The notes beneath the pieces are model-generated. The model was not told where the DNA came from. It did no database searches and saw nothing but the letters and a program-made list of their open reading frames with translations. The translations under genes were made by a program, and so were the position numbers. A DNA stretch of 64,000 nt from Escallonia rubra. Lineage: Eukaryota; Streptophyta; Magnoliopsida; Escalloniales; Escalloniaceae. Location of the stretch: contig JAVXUO010003216.1 of NCBI GenBank assembly GCA_033065855.1, forward strand, positions 1-64,000, given 5' to 3'. Positions 32,936 through 42,900 of the stretch are shown here, piece by piece (within the stretch, counting starts at the first letter, position 1; each line of letters opens with the position of its first letter).

Positions 32936-33803
32936 TACCTTGTGACTGCATACAAGTTTTTGAAGTTGAAGTCCAAGGAATATGTTAGCTTTAGGTCCCA
33001 AATATGTGACAGACAATGTGTACACTTTGTAAAGTTTAGGTTACAGTCAACACATGCACAAGTTTGGATTATGTAAGCTTAGATCTTGGGGATGATGTAA
33101 ACTGTCTATTTTTTGATAATGAAACCATGGTTGTATTAAATCTCAGTGCTTTTTGTAATTTACCAATTAGTTTGTGTGCACACTACAGTTTGGTGCAATG
33201 TGTTTGTGTATTTGATTTGTTGCACTTGGTTGTCTTCATTTGGTCTGTTGCATTGAGTTTATGCAGTGTGTTGCAATACAGCAGTGGGTTGCACTGTATT
33301 GGTGCATACTGTTGTGGTGGTGCATTTTGTTTATGGAGTTGGTTGCAATATGTTGGTGATACCCTGGCATGATTTGGGTGCAGTTTGTTTGTTCACTAGT
33401 TTTGAGCAGGGTCACTCCAATTTAACAATTCAACAGTTTGTTTGTTCACATGATTTGGTGATACCCTGGCATGATTTGGTTGCAATATGTTGATCATGTC
33501 CTGATTTGCTGTTTTTCAGAAAGGTCACTCCAATTCAACAATTCATGCATCATATTCATCCACAGCATGTCATGCGCAAAAATAGTTACTTTTCAAATTA
33601 CACAGAACTCCCATGAGGTTTGCATTAATTACACTGAGCTCCCATTACGAAAAAGATCAGAGAAGGCCATACAGAGAAAACCCTAGAACATCACATTCAT
33701 TCACCTTCTTCATACAAAGTCATTACAAAATATTACAAAAGAGCTCTGGAAAGGAAAATGAAGCCCACATTACTTGCAGTACATAAACACACACCCAAAT
33801 TCC

Positions 33804-34226
33804 TCATTTGCGGACAACAAAAAACATCACCATAATACACATCCATGAGGAAATTAGAGAAGAAATAACCAACAACTTCAGCATTGCCTGATTAGCTTCA
33901 ATCAATTGTAATTTTTGACCGGTTACAGCTCCATTTCCATCAAAAGAGTGCATCTTTGCCTCTTCATTGATCTCGGGCCTTTGAATCTCTTCAGAAAACT
34001 CAAATGAACATTTCATTAACCTTCCACTTGGCTTCATTGTTGCTCTATCAGGTGTGCACCAAGTGAACATTTTACATCCACCACTTGCACAAGAGAAGAA
34101 CAACTTACCTTTACTTGGCTTCTCATTAGATTCAACAATCCTCAAGTTTGCCCTCTTTCTACACCAACAATTCTTGTACCTAAACCTTAGATCCAACCAC
34201 TCTTCATTACTTTCTGACCAAGACAT
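33804..34226 (-). CDS. GRF-type zinc finger, C-terminal membrane-anchored small protein of the MULE
   Basis: An uninterrupted frame of 140 codons with a true ATG at 34226. Residues about 20-60 fit a GRF zinc finger, a nucleic-acid-binding fold: CWCRKRANLRIV, GKLFFSCASGGCKMFTWC. A short acidic, polar middle follows. The last 25 residues form a hydrophobic segment (LLVISSLISSWMC through MFFVVRK), predicted to be a tail-anchored membrane helix. It lies inside the MULE, convergent with the transposase and ending about 1.2 kb beyond the transposase stop, with its promoter presumably in or near the right inverted repeat. The arrangement recalls mudrB in maize MuDR, which is also transcribed toward the transposase gene, but no sequence similarity to mudrB is claimed. 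Small GRF-finger ORFs are common in plant genome annotations. Its role in transposition is unknown. Confidence 0.8.
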   Translation of the reverse strand: MSWSESNEEWLDLRFRYKNCWCRKRANLRIVESNEKPSKGKLFFSCASGGCKMFTWCTPDRATMKPSGRLMKCSFEFSEEIQRPEINEEAKMHSFDGNGAVTGQKLQLIEANQAMLKLLVISSLISSWMCIMVMFFVVRK

Positions 34227-34583
34227 TGTTACCCCTTAAATTGATGGGTCTGATTTTACTTTAGGGATAAAAGGGCATGAGCAGAAGGTGGAGGAAGGGA
34301 AGAAGCTGCTGTGGAGTTGGCTGAAATTATGTAAAAACCCACATTACAAGAAGATCACACAGGGGAGTAAAGGACAAAGGGGGGTATTTTGGGTATGAAA
34401 ATTGCATAAAAGAGTGTGTCAGGGAATCTCCTCACGGAGTTGGACGGCCCGTTAAATCTGTGTAGTTGTGTGTAATGCGGGTACAAACCTTAGGGGGCGG
34501 AGTGTAATTTTTAAAGATAGCAGTAGTTGAGTGTAATTATGTAAAACCTCAGGGGGTTTTAGTGTAATTTACCCTAAACAGAT

Positions 34584-35106
34584 AATAGACTTGCACTGAT
34601 CGGTCCCTCCATTTTTTCAACCCACCATTTAGGAAGCTTATTCACTGTAATTTCAGAGTTACACTTTGCCTCAGTTCTATGGATTCTTGGTTACTCAGGT
34701 AAATAGCCAGCTCTCTCAGCAGATTATGATGCATAATGTCTTGCCCATTGCATAGTCGTAAAGGTTACTTGCACCTAAGCTGTGATTAAGCAGGATGTTG
34801 GTGAGTCAAGGAAAAGGAGCAATCCTTAAGCATACAGTGGTAGCAAGTACCTAAAAAGTATCACTGCCTCCACATATTACAATCTTAAATTAGTGGTCAA
34901 TCTATTAGATCAAACATGCATTTTGCAGTTTTGTTCGGCTTATTGATCATTATGGATGAAACAATATCAAACAAAAACGAAATGGTAATTAATTTAGAAG
35001 ACAATAAAGAAGCTAGAATTCGAACCTTGTAGGCACGAGATAAACTAGATTTCACATCAAGAGTTCCTCCAGGTACTCATAAGCATACATGTCATCTTCG
35101 TCTACG
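34584..35106. other. unassigned stretch
   Basis: No supported gene or element was found between the MULE target duplication and the foldback element. Confidence 0.3.
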
Positions 35107-35115
35107 TTGTATAGC

Positions 35116-35459
35116 GAGTTTTTGCCTTTAGTAATCAATTTTTAATATTTTATTACTCATTTACCCCATTTTGAACCGTATTTACTTATTTAACTCACTT
35201 TTGAAAATCGTGATTCCAAACAGAGATTTCAAGGAAAGAAAACGTGGTTTAAAACCACGTTTTCAAAAGAAATCTTGGTTCTTAACAGAGATTTTATACG
35301 TTGGCATATTAAAAGCGTGGTTTGGAACCACGTTTTCTTCCCTTGAAATCTCTGTTTGGAACCATGATTTTCAAAAGTGGGTTAGATAGGTAAATAAGAT
35401 TCAAAATGGGGTAAAGAAGTAATAAAGTATTAAAAATGAATTATTAAGGCAAAAACTCA
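35116..35459. mobile_element. foldback MULE-type MITE
   Basis: The 344-bp element is an almost complete palindrome. The left arm starts GAGTTTTTGCCTTTAGTAAT and the right arm reads back as GAGTTTTTGCCTTAATAATT, with arms of about 140 bp. It is flanked by nine-base repeats TTGTATAGC (35107-35115) and TTGTACAGC (35460-35468). The duplication length points to the Mutator superfamily. The centre holds a second small inverted motif, 'cgtggttt' with 'aaaccacg', present twice. Transcribed, it would form a long hairpin of the kind that can feed small-RNA pathways. Confidence 0.88.
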
Positions 35460-35494
35460 TTGTACAGCTCCACCTACAAATCATGCAGTTCTAG

Positions 35495-35517
35495 CTCTCT
35501 CTCTCTCTCTCTCTCTC
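35495..35517. repeat. (CT)n microsatellite
   Basis: A CT dinucleotide run just right of the foldback element. Confidence 0.97.
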
Positions 35518-36217
35518 ATTTAGTGTATTTTATTAAAACACTAAATAAAAAGGCTAGGTGATCCTATAGCCTTAAGAAGGGGTGCCTGGAATGGGGGAGG
35601 TTGAACTTTCGGCAAGTCTGATTGTCCCCATATGAGCTGCTTGAATCACTTCAATTGTTAATCTTCACGGTTATTGCAAATTCCATGCGTATTCATTCTT
35701 CTAAACTCACGTGTTAACGTTGCTAAAGTTTATAATTTCAGTTTCATATGGTAGCTTTTTTAGAAGTTAGTTGAGTTACAATTATATCTCGATTAAACAG
35801 GTTTTGAGTGTAATACAAGTTCCTTGTGAACTTCTAAAGTTCGCTAGACTTCTAAATATCCTTTCTCATGGAGAATTTCAGTATTTCGCTTTTGTATTGA
35901 ATTCAAAGATTAGCGTTGGACGGTTAGGATGATTAGATTTGTTTATATAATTAGATATGGTTTAGACTTACATATTAATGTTGTTAAAGTTTATAATTTC
36001 AGTTTCATTTTGCAGATTGGGCTTTAGAGTAATGGAGCCCCTGATATGGCTACTAGCATTCTCGAAAAAGTTGTTGAATCAATATGCTTGGTTTAGTTTC
36101 TAGATTTTTATAACGCTTCCTTCAATTTTTTATAGATGCTAAAACATTCAACAATTATGTACACTTTTACAAAATATGCAACTTCTGAAAACTTTGTGCA
36201 CTTTTACACTACGCAGA
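35518..36217. other. unassigned stretch
   Basis: AT-rich sequence. The phrase 'tttataatttcagtttca' occurs twice (about 35730 and 35990), but no gene is supported. Confidence 0.3.
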
Positions 36218-36590
36218 GCAAGGTCATGAGATTTTCCAATTCTTTTTTATAGCTAAATTATTTTTACTAACAAAATTCGATGTATGTTTTTTTTTTCCTT
36301 TTCCCCTTATGCTTGTTTTCATGAGCAATTTACAAATAAAGAAACAATTGTAGGGAAAATACCAACTGATGGGTTTAGTTTTATTTGAAGTGTACATTCA
36401 TAAGATGTAGAGCACGGTCATAAGATTTTTTTCAGTTATTTTTATTTACAAAATTTGGTGGATTTTTTTTTTTGTTATGCTCTCTTTCATCAGCAATTTT
36501 TAAATAAAGGAATGGCTGTAGCTAAAATACCAATTGATGGGTTTATCATTGATGTGTTTAGTTTTATTTGCAGCAGTTTACTTTGCTAGT
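36218..36590 (+). repeat. two-copy local duplication, about 190 bp
   Basis: The ordered blocks 'gagcaaggtcatgagatttt', 'caaatgggttt/accaactgatgggttta' and 'tttagttttatttg' recur with a spacing near 190 bp (second copy from about 36410). The copies are diverged and AT-rich. Confidence 0.7.
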
Positions 36591-36907
36591 TATAATAGGT
36601 GCTCTCTTGGTTGGATGAACGCCTAGATTAAATTATTACTGATTGGATTCATCTTGAGTAATTTTAGTTTTCAGTTTGTACCATTTGCTCATTATTTGTT
36701 TTCGCAAGTTCTTATCAATATCTTCCTTAACCTTCTCCTGCTAACTGGTTGCAGGTGGCGTCAGTCCTCTTCTACGAACACCTTAATATGCTCTTTTTCC
36801 CTTAAGTAATGCTCCCGTGAGCAACGGGATCATTAATTTATGATGAAAACCACAGAAGAAGAGTTCGATCCATAAGTTCCTGATGAATTACATTTCTCAA
36901 GCCCAGG

Positions 36908-39900
36908 TTAAGCTGAGCAGTGCTTCCGGGGCTTCTTGGGGCTGGGCTCGCCCCCCTTACCAGATCCCGAGGTCCTCTCATGCTTCTTGGGGCTGGGCTC
37001 CTCCCCCTCACCAGATCCCACGGTCCCCTCATGCTTCTTGGGGTTGGACTCCTCCCCCTCACCAGATCCCGAGGTCCCCGCATTCCCGTTTTTGTTATAT
37101 TTGTCCTCGAAAGAGCCTTTGAACTGCATCAGTGCTTCATCCTCCGTTTCATACTGTCCTTGGCACCCCTTAGTTTGGAATAGCTTCGGAACAATGCCTT
37201 CGATGTTGGCCATTTGGGAGCCTTTGAACTGCATCAGTGCTTCATCCTCCTTTTCATACTGTCCTTGGCACCCCTTAGTTTCGAATAGCTTCGGAACAAT
37301 GCCTTTGATGTTGGCCGTTTTCGAATCCGTCCCAAGGCAAAAGTACTGAGACATGTCTGTCCAATCTGTAAAAAGAACATAAATAAAATATATAAGAGTG
37401 AAGCCGGTAAATACTGTATCACCACATTTTCTTAATTAATGCTGAAACATATCATATCAAATCGAGGGAGGCAGATGCCAAATAGGCCCCAGTAGGAAGA
37501 AGCTCAGGCGAAAGAATTATCGAGAGCACAGAAAAGGAACTTAATTGTAGCTCTGAAACAAATTTAGCAATGAACCGCACAAAACAATCAATGGCAACCA
37601 ATCAACCATCCCTAAAACAAGTGAAAGAAAAAAAAAAGGCCAGAGGGGCAAAGTTGCTGCAGCACTGATCAATGACCACAAAGCATTTGCTATGAACTTC
37701 CAGCCAAATAATTTACATCAAGCAAATAGGTGCAACTGCCCATTATTTATACATGTCAAGTACTAGGAACAGTGACATTTGCATTTTTGGACTCCATGAT
37801 GTCCGTTTCAACTTCGCAACTCATTTTCCTGTCTATCGTGGAGTTCAACCGTGGAAAGGAGAACGCAGATATCAGCCTCCTTTATGTTATGATGTATTGA
37901 AAGCAATTACAAGTGGGCCAAAAATAGCGAAGTTATCATGGTGATAGGTAGGTACGTGCCCCCAATGTAAGCTACACAGTTCGCACTGATCATGTTTCTG
38001 TTAGTACTAGCAATATTAATCGGTCAAATTCTCACGACATCACGGCATACTTTAGGCAACTGGCCGTCTTAGGACATATAAGGCGATGCAAAGTTGCCAC
38101 TGATGAATACACAGACAAGAGTAGTGCTATATATCCCCTAATCTCCAACCAAATTAGGGGTCATCGTGTCAAATACTCCTTGCGTTGATCCTGTAAACTA
38201 GAACAGTCACAAGCAAGATCCTCACATTCGGATCCCCAAAAAGTGAAGCTCAATCAACATATCCCAAAACAAATGAGAGTGAACAAGCTAGTTTACTCAA
38301 ATATCCCAGCTTAATAAGCAACTAGAAGAACAAGGCTAGCAACTTTGACAACTTCGATCTTTCTTAAAAAAAAACTGCTAGAGAGAGAAAGTCTACCTTC
38401 TCTCTAAATCTGTGAGAAATTAAAAAAAATAGGAATCAAATTTGCAAATTGACGACTTTGATGATGGAATGATGGCACTGAAAGCAAATTCCCGAAGATC
38501 TGATCGATTACGAGGACCCCCAAGGGATCCATTTGCACAAGATTTTGTGGGAAAAGATTGGCAATCGGTGCATGGAAATTTAAGTAAGGTACATACAAAC
38601 CCTAGCATTCCAATAAATCTGGGCGAGAATGAATTCAAAGATGTCAGCGACCTCAGGCCAGAGAAAATCCAAAATTCTCAGATCGGAATTGAATCCAGTT
38701 CTGATTCTGATGGAAATGACAGAATTAATGGAAAACTTATGCAGTTAATAAGGCAGATAGAGGAATTAAGACAAGAAAATGTGGATTTGCGTAAACAAAT
38801 CTGTGCGCAAAACTCCATTAATGCAGTTGGTGCAGTAAATGAAGCAAATCTCTGCAACAATCAAGACCAAGATGCATTGAAATTGTCGAGAGAAGTTCAA
38901 AGGTTGGAGAAGAGTACAGATGACGCGCGGGCTGACGAGGCAGTATATGTCCAGTCAGCTATGCCAAGTGGGGGAAAAAAGGATGACATGGCATCCACAT
39001 CACTGCTTAAGAAAACAAGTGAGAATTCAAGCAGTGACTCAGCGGGAAAATTAGAGGAATTTCCTCCCCTAACATCCAAAGGTAAACAGAACTCTCCAAA
39101 CCAAGGATTGGTTGAAAATCAACAGATGATTTCGTACGCAGCAATCATCAAGCCAAACAAGGAACTGGTGGAAAACAAATTGCAATATATTCCGCCACAG
39201 GAAGTTCAGGGGAAGAAGGGAGTTGAATACTCCCATGAAGATGTTGAAACTGAGCTAAAGAAATGGGAAAATGCTGTAATTACATATGTGGTAGGAGCTA
39301 AACCGCCATTTCATGTCATGCAAGGTTTCCTGACACGAAAAATGGAAGAGATTTGGTAAGTTTTCTATGAGTTTTGTCAAGTCTGGTATATTCATTGTTA
39401 ACTTTGAAGATGGAGTGGCAAAACAACAAGTAATGGATCAGGGGCCATGGTTTTTTGATAATAAACCACTAGTTACAAAGCTGTGGACTCCAGGAATGTC
39501 TATAGAGAGAAAGGATCTAAATTCTATGCCGGTATGGGTAAGATTACCTAATCTACCTTTGCAATTCTGGTCTCAAAGGAGTCGAATAATTAGCACTATT
39601 GGTACACCATTATTCATGGATGGGGTGACAGCATCCAAGGAAAGGCTAAGCTATAAAAGCATTTGTGTTGAGGTCGGCAACTACCAGAGTATATACCTAT
39701 AAAAGGACCTCAGGGGGAAATAAGAGAACAAAAGATAGAATATGAATGGCTTCCTGTGAAGTGTTTTCATTGTAATGTGTTTGGACACAAAGGAGAAAAT
39801 TGCTATAAAAAAACCCAAAATGCAACAGATGTGGAAACCAAAAGCAACTGGAAATGATAAAGTCCACACCAGCAAGGAAATGGGGAAAGACAAAAGTGAA

Positions 39901-42900
39901 AGTGTCTCTCAATATAGGCCTCAAAATGTGCTGCAACCAGAAGGTCTGGTGATTTCTAACAGGTATAATGTCTTTAACCAAACTGAGATGATTTTGGAAG
40001 ACAATGCTGAGCCTGAATCTTCTGTTAATATTTCATCAAAGGAATCTGAAGGAGGTAAGGAAAAGGGGATGGAAAGGCAGAACAGTACTGCTGCTAGAAA
40101 AGGTAGAGGTACTAAAAACAAATGACCATCTTAGCAAGTTGGAACATCAGAGGCTTCAATCACTCTGTGAAGCAAGCTGATGTAAAAAAAGCAATTAAGC
40201 AAAACAAAGTGGAAATCATAGGGTTGCTTGAGACTAGAGTCAGGGGGGAATTTATTCCAAGAATCACCAGTAAATGGAGTAAAGAATGGAGTTTTATATA
40301 CTCAACTAATACCAAAGGAGTATCTAGACTATGGGTGGGATGGCAAAGTAGCAAGTTTACTATGGAAGTATTCAATAAATCTTCTCAGCATATCACTGGT
40401 AAAGTAACCCCCTCTGGAAGAAGTGAATTTTTCTATGTCACTTTTGTTTATGCAAATAACAAAGGACATAAAAGAAGAAACCTATGGATGCAGATAATGA
40501 GAGAGGCTAGCAGCATTGGGAATTGGCCTTGGATGGTGGCTGGAGACTTTAATGTAGTAAGGTCCTCACAGGAAAAACAAGGAGGTATATCCATCAATAG
40601 AGGAGACATATTGGAATTCAATCAATGTTTATGCCAAGCACAGCTTGAAGATATGAATACCAAGGGGCTGTTGTTCACATGGTGCAACAAAAGAGAAGAA
40701 AATTTGATCAGATGCAGACTTGACAGGGCAATGCAAAATGAAGGCTGGCTCAATAAATATCCTAACACACAAGTGAATGTTCAAGAACCAGGTATTTCTG
40801 ACCATTCTTTGTTAGTAATAATAGAAAATTCAGAACATTGGGAAGGTAGAAGACCATTCAAATTCTTTAATTACTGGATGAGGCATAGGAGATTCAAAGA
40901 GATCATATTATCTGTCTGGAATGAAGGAGTCTCTGGGAATGCAAGTTATAGGCTGTATTATAAACTCGAAAAATTAAAACCCCTTTTGAAAAAGCTCAAC
41001 AAAGAGTCTTATAGCAATAATTTTTAGAACTCCAAGAGACTCAAAGGAAAGTGCTACAAAATGGGGATCAGGATTTAATCCAGCAGGAGAAAGAAATTCA
41101 CAAGGAATATTATCTTTTAGTACAAGCTGAAGAAGCCTTTTATTATCAAAAAGCTAGGACCAAACACTTGAAGTTGGGAGATGGTAATACAGCATACTTT
41201 CATAGACAAGTTCAAGTTCATAAATCTCATAACCAGATTTTGTCTATAATGAATGCTGAGGGAGTACAGATTCATGGGACTAGAAATGTCCATCAAGCTG
41301 CTATTGAGCACTTCCAAAAATTCTTAGGGACAGCTGTGAACAGGCCTCATAACATGAAGAATAGGCTATTGGAGATTATCAAATGTAAAGTATCTCAACA
41401 TGATCAGAATATACTGTGTGCACCAGTAACTGGGAAGGAAATCAAAGATGCTATGTTTTCCATGAAAACAAACAAGGCACCTGGCCCTGATGGGTATAGT
41501 GCAGAATTCTTCCAGGACAATTGGGAAATAGTGGGGAAGGATGTAATGGACACAGTGCTGGAATTTTTCAACAAAGGAAAAGGCCTACAGTTTCTCAATA
41601 ACACAGCATTAACACTCATTCCTAAGGTAACATGCCCTGCTACTATGAAGGATTTCAGACCTATTGCATGTTGCAATGTGGTTTACAAATGCATATCTCA
41701 GATCCTTTGCTCCAGAATCAAGTTAGTCTTGCCAATGCTCATCAATTCTAGGCAGTCTGCTTTTGTGAAAACCAGGAGTATTGCTGATAATATTTTACTA
41801 ATGCAAGAGTTATTAAAGAATTATCACAAGGTAATTGGGGAGCCTAGGTGTGTGATGAAGATAGATCTCCAAAAAGCCTATGACTCAGTAGGATAGGAGT
41901 TCTTGAAGACCATTATGGAGGTAATGCAATTTCCTCAAAGATTTGTGGACTGGATTATGAAGTGTGTAACTACTGCTAAATTTTCTATCAACTTAAATGG
42001 ATGTGTGGAGGGCTTCTTTGCTAGTGAAAAGGGATTGAGGCAAGGGGATCCCATCTCACCCTATCTATTTTTGTTAGTTATGGAGGGATTAGCTGGTTTG
42101 ATTGACTATTATACTGCACAAAATGGTTTCAAGTATCATCCAAGGTGCAAGGATCTGCAAAGAACACATTTATGCTTTGCTGATGACTTGTTCTTAATGT
42201 CAAGGGCAGATCAATACTCCTTAATGTTGCTTGAACAGGCAATGCAAGAGTTCAAGAGTTTGAACAACTCTCTGGGCTATCTCCAAACCTTAACAAAAGC
42301 TCTATTTATATAGCTGGAGTCATAGATGAAAGGATAAAACAGGAGTTGGCAGAACAAATGGGAATTCCTCTTGGATATCTACCAGTTACTTATCTTGGAG
42401 TTCCATTAATATCCACAAAATTACAATCCAAAGATTGTGTGGTGTTGATTGAAAAACTGACTAAGAGGATTGATAGCTGGGCTGCCAAATGCTTATCCTA
42501 TGCAGGGAGGATTCAATTGGCTATGTCTGTATTGATGAGTATGCAACTATACTGGTGTTCCATCTTTATTCTACCTCAGAAAATTATCAAGTAAATTGAG
42601 TGCAAAATAAGAGCTTTTATATGGCATGGGAAGGATGTAAAGTGCACTAGTGCTAAAGTGGTCTGGAAAGATTTGTGTCTTCGAAAACAAGAAGGTGGAC
42701 TGGGGTTGAAGAGAATAGGGGAATGGAACAAAGCAGCAATATGCAAACATCTATGGGATCTAGCTCACAAAAAAGACTCGCTTTGGGTTAAGTGGTGCCA
42801 TACCTACGTTATCAAAGATCAACACTTATGGACATTCAAACCTCCTGCTACAATTTCATGGACATGGTGCAAAATGATGAAACTTAGACAGAAAATGCAG

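Larger units (their letters stand above)
28690..34574 (+). mobile_element. full-length MuDR-type MULE
   Basis: The termini are 77-bp inverted repeats (28690-28766 and 34498-34574) starting GGGTAAATTACAC. They differ at about one position. They are flanked by nine-base duplications TAAATAGAT (28681-28689) and TAAACAGAT (34575-34583), one mismatch apart. Inside, in order, lie a repeat-rich leader, a plus-strand MuDR-family transposase (broken) and a convergent minus-strand small ORF with a GRF zinc finger (intact). The near-identical ends suggest a fairly recent insertion, although the transposase already has two lesions. A short stretch near 33587-33645 ('aaattacacagaactcccatgagg') resembles the TIR sequence internally. 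Confidence 0.95.

Noticed and set aside
36883-37349. Plus-strand Pro/Ser-rich frames opposite RPW8 exon 2
   Set aside because: They are complements of the in-frame repeats; the minus strand has the matching splice acceptor and phase.
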